Numbered from the stretch's first letter, positions 16,776-25,295 are shown. The stretch is DNA of 64,000 bases from Bacteroidaceae bacterium (GCA_017548075.1 JAFYNL010000012.1:1-64000), one strand, 5' to 3'. Translations and numbers: made by a program. The notes: a model not told the origin generated them from the letters alone.

Positions 16776-17609
16776 ATGAAACGCTTCATTTCCATAATCC
16801 TTTTGCTCTGCGCAGTTCAGGGCTTTGCCCAAGAGCCTCTCGACTCTGCATTCTGGGATGTGGAGATGGAGGACTCTGTGAGCGCAATGGCTATTAGGCC
16901 CGTCGAGCATCCAGAAGAGTTGCTGGATAGCATCATAGCACAACTTATCCGCGATTGGGAGCATCAGCCTACCGTTGCACATTGGTATCGAGTGGAAAAT
17001 AGGACTTTCCCTTTCCCTAAGCACCCCACATACCCAGTCGTATCAAGTTGCATATTTCCAGCGGGAGCAGGCGTGCAGCTAAAATCATTAGGTAAGTCCG
17101 AGTGTTTCAGTTTCGAAGGACCAGTCAAATTATCGCCTCAGGACTCTGCAGGAATAATATTTAACTTAAACTTATCATCCACTCATCTCCCCATTCTTGC
17201 TCACGTTTTTGCACGTTCAGTATCGGACAATAAATCTAAAAGCGAGACTTTCAAAAAGCTGATGAGTCTGTATGATGTGAAAGTCTATAGTATCACAGAC
17301 AACTCGGGCAGAGGTGTGTATCGCGTAAGTTATACTCCCAACAAGAAAATTAAATCATACAACTGGAATTATTATTCCATAATGGTTACAGGTTCCGCAT
17401 ATTTCGATCAAAAAACTCTGCGTCTTATACATGCTAACGGAGAACAGAAATATTGCCGATATTATCCTAAATTAGAAGTTTCGTCTGGCGGCATATATCA
17501 AGTGGATTATGAGATGGAAGGAGATACACCAGCCCTTCAACGAGCCTGGTTTGGTTCAAAGGAGGAAAAACCTGCTGGGGCTGGGATTACGGTTCAGAAA
17601 CTTGAATAA
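16776..17609 (+). CDS. Secreted paralogue 1 of a three-gene tandem family
   Basis: 277 residues, signal peptide MKRFISIILLLCAVQGFAQ, then EPLDSAFWDVEMEDSV. I do not recognise a named family. The core (KLMSLYDVKVYSITDNSGRG, then GSAYFDQKTLRLIHANGEQ, then GIYQVDYEMEG) has the same plan as the C-terminal domain of the CarboxypepD_reg-like protein at 19.4-20.7 kb (GTLYVDYKNCQLLRFDGQ ... VQYTMHMDYRYDHG). This gene is much closer to the third copy (18479) than to the second. It begins 45 bases after the Fib_succ gene and ends one base before paralogue 2, so it is in the same operon. Probably periplasmic or surface. Confidence 0.7.
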   Translation: MKRFISIILLLCAVQGFAQEPLDSAFWDVEMEDSVSAMAIRPVEHPEELLDSIIAQLIRDWEHQPTVAHWYRVENRTFPFPKHPTYPVVSSCIFPAGAGVQLKSLGKSECFSFEGPVKLSPQDSAGIIFNLNLSSTHLPILAHVFARSVSDNKSKSETFKKLMSLYDVKVYSITDNSGRGVYRVSYTPNKKIKSYNWNYYSIMVTGSAYFDQKTLRLIHANGEQKYCRYYPKLEVSSGGIYQVDYEMEGDTPALQRAWFGSKEEKPAGAGITVQKLE

Positions 17610-17610
17610 A

Positions 17611-18477
17611 ATGAAACGCTTGCTCCCTATATTGCTTTTGCTCGTGGCGGTTCAGGGCTTTGCCCAAGAGCCTCGGGACTCTGCTTTTGCGGAGAAGAAG
17701 GACTCGATGGCTCCTCATGTCATCAAGCGCATTAAGAAACCAGGGAAGTTGTTGGATAACATCATCGACCAACTGGTAAAAGACATGAAGCAAAAGCCTC
17801 AGGTTAAGAATTATCTGGTTGAGTCTGTCAATAAAGAAAGTGGTTCTGATTCGTGGAAGGTAAGGCTCATTCTTTCTGCGGAGGCTGGCATAAAGTTGGA
17901 ACCTGTGAAAGGCGGGAAATTCATATATGAAGGTCCAAACGAGCTGACCAGCAAGGACTCTACTCAATTGCGTCTCTCGATAGATCTTCCCTTTAACCCG
18001 ATTCTTGAAAATATAGATAATATTTCCTGGTATGAAGATATGTCGGAATCTATGGCTTTCAAGACAATGATGAAGAAATATTATAATGTGAAAGTATATA
18101 GTATCACCGACAATTCGGGCAGAGGGCTGTATCGCGTAATGTTTGCACCCAAGGAGAGAGAAATCAAGGTGGACTACGGGACGCATTTCTCTATTGCGGT
18201 TACAGGTACAGCATATTTTGACAGCAACACCCTGCATCTGACTCGCATAAAAGGCGAGGTTAGTTATCCGAAACATTCAGGCCGTTGGGGAGATGTCCAC
18301 ATGTTTAAGTTGAGTTTCCAAAAAATCACTCCTGTTCCTTTAATAAAAGTTCGCCGACTTTATCAGATTGATTACGACGATACAGACGGAACACCCGTGG
18401 TCAGACAAATCAAACATACAGAAATACACTATGACAAGATTGTGTCAAAAAGTACCGTACAGGAAATACCCGAATGA
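17611..18477 (+). CDS. Secreted paralogue 2 of the tandem family
   Basis: 288 residues from ATG 17611, one base after the previous stop. An earlier ATG at 17509 lies inside the previous gene and gives no signal peptide. Signal peptide MKRLLPILLLLVAVQGFAQ. It is the most diverged copy: the SITDNSGRGLYRV block and GTAYFDSNTLHLTRIKGE are kept, but the middle and C-terminus differ and the tail (QIKHTEIHYDKIVSKST) is unique. It lacks the PAGAG near-C-terminal motif of the other two. Function unknown. Confidence 0.7.
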   Translation: MKRLLPILLLLVAVQGFAQEPRDSAFAEKKDSMAPHVIKRIKKPGKLLDNIIDQLVKDMKQKPQVKNYLVESVNKESGSDSWKVRLILSAEAGIKLEPVKGGKFIYEGPNELTSKDSTQLRLSIDLPFNPILENIDNISWYEDMSESMAFKTMMKKYYNVKVYSITDNSGRGLYRVMFAPKEREIKVDYGTHFSIAVTGTAYFDSNTLHLTRIKGEVSYPKHSGRWGDVHMFKLSFQKITPVPLIKVRRLYQIDYDDTDGTPVVRQIKHTEIHYDKIVSKSTVQEIPE

Positions 18478-18478
18478 G

Positions 18479-19309
18479 ATGAAACGTTTGCTTCCCATAT
18501 TGCTTTTGTTCTGGGCAGTACAGGTTATCAGCCAAGAGCCTCTCGACTCTGCATTCTGGGATGCGGAGATGGAGGACTCCGTAAGTGCCCTTGCCATCAA
18601 GCCTGTCAAGAAACCTAAGAAGTTGCTGAATAGCATCATAACACAACTTATCCGCGATTGGGAACATAAGCCTACCGTTGACCATTGGTATCGAGTGGAA
18701 AATAGAACTTTCCCTAAGCGCTCCACGACCCCAGTCGTATCAAGCTGCAAATTTCCCGCGGGAGCAGGTATAGAACTAAAACCATCAGGGAATTTTGAGA
18801 GTTTCAGTTTCGAAGGCCCAGTCAAATTATCGTCTCGGGACTCCTCTGGAATATTGTTTACCCTAGGCGTGTTTTCCACTCATCTACCCATTCTGAATCA
18901 CGTTCATCATCTTTCTTTTGAATCGGACAATCAATCAAAAAAAGAGGTTTTCAAGAAACTGATGAGTCTGTATGATGTGAAAGTCTATAGTATCACAGAC
19001 AACTCGGGCAGAGGAGTGTATCGCGTAAGTTATACTCCCAATAAGAAAATTACAGAATCCAACTGGACATATTATTCTTTAATGGTTAAAGGTTCTGCAT
19101 ATTTCGATCAAAAAACTCTGCATCTAATACATGTTAACGGAGAACTGAAAAATTGTCGATATTATCCTAAACTGAAAGTTTCGTCTGGCGGCTTCTATCA
19201 AGTGGATTATGAGATGGAAGGAGATACACCAGTCCTTCAACGAGCCTGGAATGGGACAAAAGAGGAAAAACCTGCTGGGGCTGGGCTAATGGTTCAGAAA
19301 CTTGAATAA
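18479..19309 (+). CDS. Secreted paralogue 3 of the tandem family
   Basis: 276 residues from ATG 18479, one base after the previous stop (TGAGATG). Signal peptide MKRLLPILLLFWAVQVISQ, then EPLDSAFWDAEMEDSV. It is nearly a duplicate of paralogue 1; the last ~300 bases (about 18990-19309 versus 17290-17609) are almost identical at DNA level, so this is a recent duplication. Its signal-peptide DNA is closer to paralogue 2, which hints at recombination between copies. Ends at a shared terminator. Confidence 0.7.
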   Translation: MKRLLPILLLFWAVQVISQEPLDSAFWDAEMEDSVSALAIKPVKKPKKLLNSIITQLIRDWEHKPTVDHWYRVENRTFPKRSTTPVVSSCKFPAGAGIELKPSGNFESFSFEGPVKLSSRDSSGILFTLGVFSTHLPILNHVHHLSFESDNQSKKEVFKKLMSLYDVKVYSITDNSGRGVYRVSYTPNKKITESNWTYYSLMVKGSAYFDQKTLHLIHVNGELKNCRYYPKLKVSSGGFYQVDYEMEGDTPVLQRAWNGTKEEKPAGAGLMVQKLE

Positions 19310-19314
19310 TACAG

Positions 19315-19345
19315 AGCCTCGAATTAACTTTCGGGGCTTTCTTTT
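19315..19345. terminator. Terminator between the two convergent operons
   Basis: AGCCTCGAA (19315-19323) pairs with TTCGGGGCT (19330-19338), one wobble pair, followed by T-rich sequence on the + strand. It may also serve the - strand operon ending at 19356. Confidence 0.7.
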
Positions 19346-19355
19346 GTTATGGTCT

Positions 19356-20690
19356 CTAATACTTCCTGATTGTTAATTTTTCTTCTTTCTTCGGAGGTAG
19401 GCCGCGATGCAGTTGCATGGCGTTACCTTTGAGTTGCTGGATGGCGTCCTGAAGATATTTGTTCGTCTCGCGCTCTTGATGAGAGGGAGCAACATTGTAC
19501 TTCGACTTATTAGGCAAGAAGAAAGTGCTGTCCTGAAAGGCTATGCGCGCCTCTTCCCTGGTTCGCTTCACGATATCTGTCATGGCCCAAAGCGTGGAGT
19601 CGAAGCCCAATTCGTCGATGGTTTGCAACATATTGTCGCCCACATGTTTCGACTTTTTGAACGCCATCTCCTTCTCGCCCAGATTGAAGAGCAGATACTT
19701 GAGTTTCAACTGGTCTTGTATGATGGTGCCCGACATATTGGCAATCTCGGAGAAGCCGTGATCGTAGCGGTAGTCCATATGCATGGTGTATTGCACAGTA
19801 TCGATGACGAGGCGACGACGGGCATTGTCGTAAGTCCGCAGGTAGAGTCCGCGCATTTGTCCGTCGAAGCGAAGGAGTTGGCAATTCTTGTAATCGACAT
19901 AGAGCGTTCCTTCAAGGATAGGTTCAGAAGGCTTGTAATCGGGCCTCGGCTCGACGCGTATCTTGCGAATCTCTGTGCCGTCGTCCTCGAAAGCCGCTGT
20001 ACATGTGGATTCGTAGATTTTCCCCTTCCTGCTCAACACTTTTTCGCCAGGAACGAGGACGAAGTCCCAGTAGCCGTAGTACACCAAGACGGGAGCCAGT
20101 CGCAGAAAGACATGCAGATTCGTGCGTCCGAGTCCCTTCAGGTCGGGATTGTCGAGGATTCCTCTTTTGTCTGAGAGCAAGCCACGATTGCCACTATGGA
20201 AGACTATGTCGCGCAGTTGTACGCACGATTTGGCAGTCAGGAAGGCTTCTGCCAGCTCGTCGGTTCCCGGATACTGAGCGGTAAGACGGAAGAAGTATTT
20301 GCTCTCTGCTTTCTTGTTCTTGTTGGCTTCTTTCTGCATCTTGCGCACCAAGCGGTACAGGACATCGTCGGCTCCCGTTACGGTCAACTCTCGCAGGACA
20401 TTCGAAACGGGTTGCATCAGGATAGTGGAGGGAAGCTCGGAGGCTGTGTAGCTGACTTTCTTGTAACCGATACTCGAAATGCGGATTACTTCCGAAGGAA
20501 GGCACTGGAGGGAGAACTCGCCATCGTAGTTGCTGATGGTGCCGCAAGAGGGAGAAACATAGACGTTGACATACGGCACAGGCTCTCTCGTCTCAGCATC
20601 CAAGACGACAGCCGCCAGAGTGTCCATCTGTTCCTGCGCCCCGATTGAGCTAGACAGACTGAGCAATATTATGAAGAGAAAACGTCTCAT
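19356..20690 (-). CDS. CarboxypepD_reg-like secreted protein, last gene of the ECF sigma operon
   Basis: 444 residues with a signal peptide (MRRFLFIILLSLSSSIGAQ). Residues about 23-105 form a carboxypeptidase-regulatory-like beta sandwich (VVLDAETREPVPYVNVYVSP...GEFSLQCLP...ISSIGYKKVSY), the domain found at the N-terminus of many Bacteroidetes TonB-dependent receptors. No receptor follows. The rest, about 110-440, is an extracytoplasmic domain whose core matches the three tandem paralogues at 16.8-19.3 kb in motif order. It follows the MG2-like giant by 20 bases. Likely periplasmic or outer-membrane associated; role unknown. Confidence 0.75.
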   Translation of the reverse strand: MRRFLFIILLSLSSSIGAQEQMDTLAAVVLDAETREPVPYVNVYVSPSCGTISNYDGEFSLQCLPSEVIRISSIGYKKVSYTASELPSTILMQPVSNVLRELTVTGADDVLYRLVRKMQKEANKNKKAESKYFFRLTAQYPGTDELAEAFLTAKSCVQLRDIVFHSGNRGLLSDKRGILDNPDLKGLGRTNLHVFLRLAPVLVYYGYWDFVLVPGEKVLSRKGKIYESTCTAAFEDDGTEIRKIRVEPRPDYKPSEPILEGTLYVDYKNCQLLRFDGQMRGLYLRTYDNARRRLVIDTVQYTMHMDYRYDHGFSEIANMSGTIIQDQLKLKYLLFNLGEKEMAFKKSKHVGDNMLQTIDELGFDSTLWAMTDIVKRTREEARIAFQDSTFFLPNKSKYNVAPSHQERETNKYLQDAIQQLKGNAMQLHRGLPPKKEEKLTIRKY

Positions 20691-20710
20691 TAATTATCAA
20701 TCTTCAATCT

Positions 20711-23700
20711 TTATCGGTCTTCCGGGTAACTGATGCCAGTCAGAATCTTTCCAGTTGGCGTGATGCCCTCTGCACTAACGGTAATGCTGGTAGAGGAGTT
20801 GTTGTTCCAAAGCGTAACGTCGGCTCGGCCATTCTCGTCGAGTTCCAAGTTCGGGTTCCAATAAAGCGTGCGTCTGTAGTCCTGAAGCGTTGGGAGAGGA
20901 CGCTGGCGATAGCAGGGACTATAGAACTCTTCGCTCACATCGTAGCCATGCAGGATGTAGTGGCGGTCGCGATAGGTGGGGCGCACTCCAGAAGTGAGAT
21001 TCTTGAACTGAACATCAACCGTAGGCTGATTGGCGCCCAGATATCGGGGGCTGCCTTCCATTCGAGGAGCATAGTCGGTTATGAGTTCTACCGAACGGAG
21101 CGAACGAAGGTAATCGAGTTTCTTTGTCATATCATCGAGTCCCGTATAAGAGTATGCATACAGGTTAGATGTGCTCCAAGGTCCATCCAAACGATTGGAA
21201 ACTGAGCCATACGAGAACTGGGGAAGGTCGGCAGGGTCTCGCCAAGCATAGCGATAGGCTCTTTGGTCGTCATTAGTAAGGCGTCGGTCAAATAGTCCTC
21301 CACCACTTCCTCCTAAAGAAGTCACTCCTCTACCCCACTCAACGAGACCATAGTTCTCACCCGTAGGGATATAATTCCTATCTGCATAGGTTCTGTAATC
21401 GCGGAACATATTCATATCGCCAATCAATAGGCGTTGCACCCATTGAGAAAAGCCTGTCTTGCCTGAGAACCAACCTGGTGTGAAGCCTGCATCCGTACAT
21501 TCGTTGAACAACTCGTAGGCGTCGCGCGTTACGGCAGGATGGTTAGCATCATAATCACGCAAGCCTCCATGCTTGGTGCGAACCGTTACTTGTGCCAAAG
21601 TCTGACCAGTACGAAGCGAAGGAAGCAGAACGGTTCCCTCGCGAGGTGGGGCCACATGCGTGTGATAATAGCTGAAGGGCTTGCAGAAGCGAGGATAGTA
21701 GGGCGTCAGACGAACATAGAACTCAGGATATTCCGTCTCGTCGGGCATTATCCATTGGTGCTCAAGAGAGCGAACGGCATGGCCTTTATCCAACTTCTTC
21801 TGATGTCTTTTCAGCAAACGTTTCGTCTTCTTGCTTTCAGGTTTCGCCAACTTCCACTTCGTTGTATCGGAAGCCGAGAGGTCCATAATGCAATCGTGGT
21901 AGAAGCCCGGCAGTTCCAACACAAAGCGCCCATTCTTTGTAGTTATGTCGCCATAGACGCTCTTCAAGCCGATGTCTGAGTTCTGTCGGTATTCCGCATG
22001 AACGCGCACCTCTCGCTTCAGGTTGCCTTGATCGTAATAGTTGCGTCCGTCGAAAGTGGCCGACTCATTATCTTTCAGCAAATAACTGTAGGCATTGTGC
22101 TTGTCGCGTTCCTCGCCAGCATTTCCCAAAAGTGGAATCACGCCTTGCAACTTGCCACTATTCTTGCGGGAGAACCACTCACCTCCTACTGGACGCGAGA
22201 AGTCATATCGGTTGATTTCCTGAGCGGTCATGTTTCCCCATCCATCCCAACCTTCGTGTCCTATGGCAATATAGCGATAGACGGCACCAAAATAGACGGG
22301 CGTCCGCTCGATGGGATGATTGATGCGGAAGATGCCAGGAGTGGCCATCGTTATCCAATTATGCCGACGCCAGCCCTGAACCATCAGCAACAAATCCAAA
22401 TGCCTACGATGCTCTTCGTCGTCTGCCTCGAAGTAATAGTGCGGCTGTTCCACAAACCCTCGAATCTGGCTGCACAAGAGCATTTCCGTAAGGATATTGC
22501 TGCTGTCATAAAGGTACTCCGATGTGGAAGCGTCTCTAACCGCCAGCGAAATGGTGGAGCCAGCAGCCATAGGATTCTCTACAGAGAGATGAATGGAATC
22601 GAAAGGCTCGTAAACGGTCTTTATGTCGCTAAAGTGCACGTCGGCTTCCTTGATGTCCTTCTGATGACGGACAAAGCAGAGCCTGTCGCTATAGACACGA
22701 CCTTGGGCATTATAGACCGTTATCTGAGCCACACCCGTGGGAAGCGAATCGGTAGGGATGCTGATTTGTGTGTCCTGAGCACGGAACTTCTGGAAGTAAT
22801 GTAGCGCTCCACCCACCATAACCGTAACGCCCAAAGTCTCGTTGGCTGCTTCGCCTCGAGGTTGAAGGGTGAGCAACAGCTGGTCGTCCATCACATCGGC
22901 CCGAACGGCACATCCATCCGTTTCTGCCTTAGGCATTCGTTTGCGTATCACCTCATTGCTATCGGTTGTGAAAACGGTGGAATAGGTGACGCCATGCTCG
23001 TAGTCGAACTCCAGCGTTCCGCGTCCACGATTCTCTGCCCTGCATTCTTGCAGAAGACGACCTCCCTTTCCGTAAAGCCGCATTGTGCCCGTCAAATGTT
23101 CGCCATCAGCCTCATTGGCTTCGAAAGCCACTCTCGCCTTTGTTCCTTCCACAATCACGCCTCCTTCGGGATAAAGATTCAAGATGGGATCTGGTTTCTT
23201 CACATCCGTTCGGAAATAGCGCATGTGCGGACGTTCCGTCATATCATGATTAAAGACGCCTGGAACCTCGGGCTTGTCGTAGAGAGGAAAGATGCGGCAG
23301 TAGAGCTTCTCGTAGTCGCGATAGAACTCCTTAGCCATCTTCTTGTTGAAGAACCAACGTTCGGCCGGCCAAGTGTGAGGATGCTGATATTCGCCCCAAT
23401 TCAGTTGCCAACGCGTATAGGCTCGCAACTCATAGAAACCGCCATAGAGCGAATCGTTCAGGACAAAAGAGCCTGTGCCCTGCCCATCCTTCAACTTCAC
23501 CAAATGACGCTCCAGCATATAACCCTCCTGGTTCCAAAGTTCAGCATAGAGCAACTGACTCAGGTTCGTGAGTTTCCCTGTGTCGCTCCTACGCACGTAT
23601 GCCTTGAAGTAAAGCGTGTCGCCGGCAAAGTAGCAGGTATTGTCCATATGCACGAACACTTCTTCCTGCGGAATGTTTCTGCCGAAGAGTTCAAGGTGTT

Positions 23701-23854
23701 CCTTCCAGCCTTCCAAAGATGAAGGCAGGCTCGGGTTGGACTTCGTTCCCTGGAATATATCGCTGAAGTCCCAATTCAGGCTATCATTCTGGGCGAAGAC
23801 AGACAACGGACTACAGACTACGGACAACAGTATTATGGAGACTAATCGTTTCAT
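20711..23854 (-). CDS. Giant secreted MG2/alpha-2-macroglobulin-like protein
   Basis: 1047 residues with signal peptide MKRLVSIILLSVVCSPLSVFAQ. The segment EEVFVHMDNTCYFAGDTLYFKAYVRRS, then ELWNQEGYMLERHLVKLKDG and YGGFYELRAYTRW, is the MG2 beta-sandwich seen in alpha-2-macroglobulins and large Bacteroidetes surface proteins. A further beta-rich C-terminus ends in DENGRADVTLWNNNSSTSI. No thioester (CxEQ) motif was seen, so it is not a full macroglobulin. Its ATG overlaps the previous stop by 4 bases (ATGA), so translation is coupled to the sigma/anti-sigma genes. The signal-peptide codons are formed by a 7-nt repeat (23801-23829). Probably displayed at the surface. Confidence 0.75.
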   Translation of the reverse strand: MKRLVSIILLSVVCSPLSVFAQNDSLNWDFSDIFQGTKSNPSLPSSLEGWKEHLELFGRNIPQEEVFVHMDNTCYFAGDTLYFKAYVRRSDTGKLTNLSQLLYAELWNQEGYMLERHLVKLKDGQGTGSFVLNDSLYGGFYELRAYTRWQLNWGEYQHPHTWPAERWFFNKKMAKEFYRDYEKLYCRIFPLYDKPEVPGVFNHDMTERPHMRYFRTDVKKPDPILNLYPEGGVIVEGTKARVAFEANEADGEHLTGTMRLYGKGGRLLQECRAENRGRGTLEFDYEHGVTYSTVFTTDSNEVIRKRMPKAETDGCAVRADVMDDQLLLTLQPRGEAANETLGVTVMVGGALHYFQKFRAQDTQISIPTDSLPTGVAQITVYNAQGRVYSDRLCFVRHQKDIKEADVHFSDIKTVYEPFDSIHLSVENPMAAGSTISLAVRDASTSEYLYDSSNILTEMLLCSQIRGFVEQPHYYFEADDEEHRRHLDLLLMVQGWRRHNWITMATPGIFRINHPIERTPVYFGAVYRYIAIGHEGWDGWGNMTAQEINRYDFSRPVGGEWFSRKNSGKLQGVIPLLGNAGEERDKHNAYSYLLKDNESATFDGRNYYDQGNLKREVRVHAEYRQNSDIGLKSVYGDITTKNGRFVLELPGFYHDCIMDLSASDTTKWKLAKPESKKTKRLLKRHQKKLDKGHAVRSLEHQWIMPDETEYPEFYVRLTPYYPRFCKPFSYYHTHVAPPREGTVLLPSLRTGQTLAQVTVRTKHGGLRDYDANHPAVTRDAYELFNECTDAGFTPGWFSGKTGFSQWVQRLLIGDMNMFRDYRTYADRNYIPTGENYGLVEWGRGVTSLGGSGGGLFDRRLTNDDQRAYRYAWRDPADLPQFSYGSVSNRLDGPWSTSNLYAYSYTGLDDMTKKLDYLRSLRSVELITDYAPRMEGSPRYLGANQPTVDVQFKNLTSGVRPTYRDRHYILHGYDVSEEFYSPCYRQRPLPTLQDYRRTLYWNPNLELDENGRADVTLWNNNSSTSITVSAEGITPTGKILTGISYPEDR
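23801..23829. repeat. Heptanucleotide repeat inside a signal-peptide coding region
   Basis: Units AGACAAC, GGACTAC, AGACTAC, GGACAAC, period 7, inside the signal peptide of the MG2-like protein. Related repeats lie at 36255-36289 and 46335-46366. Confidence 0.6.
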
Positions 23855-24273
23855 TTTTTACTCTTTAAAAATTGCGACTCAATCTGCTTCAAACTGGCTT
23901 TCCCTTCTATATATATAAGAGTAAGGGATTGATTCGTGCATCGGTAAAAGATGTAGTAATGCATCCCTTTTCGCTCAGGAAGTTCGTATAGTTTGTGGCC
24001 AGAATGTTCCTCATGCAGTATTGCTTGTCCAGCATCCGACTGCAGAAGGGCTTCTATGCGTTGTTGCTCGTTGGCCGAAGGGTTCTTAATCTCAAGGCTA
24101 TGGAAGAAACTGAGTTTGTATTTCTTCAGCCTTCCTGCTCCCATCACCACCTCAGTAACGTTCTTCTTTACCGCCAATTCGTCGAAGGCCGACTGTATGG
24201 ACAGACCTTTCTGAGCATGCACATCTACGCACACGCCTAGAACAATCAGTATGGTGAAGACTATCCTTTTCAT
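23851..24273 (-). CDS. Small secreted protein of the ECF sigma operon (DUF4252/DUF6108-like)
   Basis: 140 residues with signal peptide MKRIVFTILIVLGVCVDVHA. The mature part (SIQSAFDELAVKKNVTEVVMGAGRL...YYIFYRCTNQSLTLIYIEGKASLKQIESQF) resembles DUF4252/DUF6108-type proteins, which in Bacteroidetes commonly sit beside an ECF sigma and an anti-sigma factor; that comparison is from memory. Four-base overlaps join it to the gene on each side. It could be a periplasmic sensor or modulator of the anti-sigma factor, but that is inference. Confidence 0.65.
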   Translation of the reverse strand: MKRIVFTILIVLGVCVDVHAQKGLSIQSAFDELAVKKNVTEVVMGAGRLKKYKLSFFHSLEIKNPSANEQQRIEALLQSDAGQAILHEEHSGHKLYELPERKGMHYYIFYRCTNQSLTLIYIEGKASLKQIESQFLKSKK

Positions 24274-24653
24274 CTGTCGTTCAGGTCGAGGGAGTTAAAC
24301 ATTTCAGCCATCTGCTTTTGCATCACGATGGAGGCATCCGTCTCTATATCTTCGCCAGCGACACGAACACTACTGATGTTATACTGCTGATACTGATACC
24401 AGCCCAGAAACATAGCGATAAAGAGGCAAGCCGCAACGGCGATGGTCTTGAGCGGAAGCTTCACGGAGACATCTTTCTTCGGACGAGAAACCTGCAGATA
24501 GGACATCGTTGCCCTTATCTCGTCGAAGCGGGAGTCTTGAGCTTCGCTGCTACAAAGGAACTTACGCAACTGGGCCTCCTCCTTCTCGGTGGTTTCTGCC
24601 AGGAAGTATCGTTCTGCCAATGCTTCCCAATAAGATAGGTCGTGCTGTTTCAT
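24270..24653 (-). CDS. Single-pass anti-sigma factor
   Basis: 127 residues. The N-terminal ~70 (YWEALAERYFLAETTEKEEAQLRKFLCSSEAQD) follow the helical sigma-binding pattern of Bacteroidetes anti-sigma factors, without a zinc-binding HxxxCxxC. One membrane helix at about residues 68-88 (TIAVAACLFIAMFLGWYQY) leaves ~35 residues in the periplasm, much shorter than FecR-type anti-sigmas. It sits directly after the sigma gene with a 4-base overlap, so it is presumed to hold that sigma factor at the membrane. Trigger unknown. Confidence 0.75.
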   Translation of the reverse strand: MKQHDLSYWEALAERYFLAETTEKEEAQLRKFLCSSEAQDSRFDEIRATMSYLQVSRPKKDVSVKLPLKTIAVAACLFIAMFLGWYQYQQYNISSVRVAGEDIETDASIVMQKQMAEMFNSLDLNDR

Positions 24654-25132
24654 TTCTTTGTCTTTTTATAGATTTCTCGTATTGTCTTTCGTGCTCTGCT
24701 CAGTTGCATCCTGACGGCTGCTTCCTGCATTCCCAGCCTTTCGGCTATTTCTGAATAAGTTTCATCGTTTATGTCGTGGCGGGTGAGTATATCTTGTTGA
24801 AGAGGTGTTAGTTGTGTCTTTATCAGTTCTTTTATTCTCTGGTATGTTTCTTCTGCATCTGTCTCGGGCGGCGGTTCTGCAATCTGAACACTTGATGGAG
24901 GGATCTTCGGATGTCGATTCTCGCTTCGCCAAAGGCTTATTTGTCTGCGACGCAATGTCGTAAAGAGCAGTTTCTCGCCTTCCTCCTTCGTCGCCGGATT
25001 GTATTTGCCAACCCAAAGCTGACAAAAGGCATCGTTTAGAGCATCTTCTTCCGTATGTGAGAGGCCATATCGCAAACTCTGTTGCAACTTTCTGTAGGCC
25101 AATATCAGGAAGTTTTTACTCATTTCTAGCAT
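24650..25132 (-). CDS. ECF-type RNA polymerase sigma factor
   Basis: 160 residues from ATG 25132 (MLEMSKNFLILAYRKLQQ); ATG 25123 (MSKNF) is equally possible, and the far upstream ATG at 25255 is rejected because the frame there crosses the promoter. Region 2 is recognisable in TEEDALNDAFCQLWVGKYNP...LRRRQISLWR, and region 4 in LTPLQQDILTRHDINDETYSEIAERLGMQEAAVRMQLSRARKTI, a clear helix-turn-helix. First gene of a five-gene - strand operon with 4-base overlaps. The bipartite element 25142-25173, identical to the one before the facing operon at 15.9 kb, suggests autoregulation and a local regulon. GENE-internal region 2.1 is short compared with most ECFs. Confidence 0.85.
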   Translation of the reverse strand: MLEMSKNFLILAYRKLQQSLRYGLSHTEEDALNDAFCQLWVGKYNPATKEEGEKLLFTTLRRRQISLWRSENRHPKIPPSSVQIAEPPPETDAEETYQRIKELIKTQLTPLQQDILTRHDINDETYSEIAERLGMQEAAVRMQLSRARKTIREIYKKTKK

Positions 25133-25141
25133 GCTCTTTCT

Positions 25142-25173
25142 TATATAACGCCGAGGACATCGATTTGTAACAA
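25142..25173 (-). promoter_or_regulatory. Shared bipartite element, candidate ECF sigma promoter (copy 2)
   Basis: On the - strand TTGTTACAAATCG (25173-25161), 7 nt, CGGCGTTATATA (25153-25142), then AGAAAG, immediately before the sigma gene. Both parts and the spacing match 15914-15945 exactly. Confidence 0.75.
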
Positions 25174-25254
25174 AAAACTTGTATTTTTTTTTATTTCTTT
25201 GTCGTTCTGCGTGTAAATTTACGATAAAAAGCCGAAACTGCAATCTTTCGGACA

Positions 25255-25283
25255 CAAAAAAACCTCCTTTTTCGGAAGGAGGT
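25255..25283 (-). terminator. Intrinsic terminator after eda
   Basis: On the - strand ACCTCC (25283-25278) pairs with GGAGGT (25267-25262) and is followed by a T-run. It separates the kdgK-eda operon from the sigma operon. Confidence 0.8.
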
Positions 25284-25295
25284 CTTTATTGGAAT

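Noticed and set aside
20711..23854. The MG2-like protein as a full alpha-2-macroglobulin
   Set aside because: No thioester CxEQ motif and no lipobox; the length is also well below that of bacterial macroglobulins.
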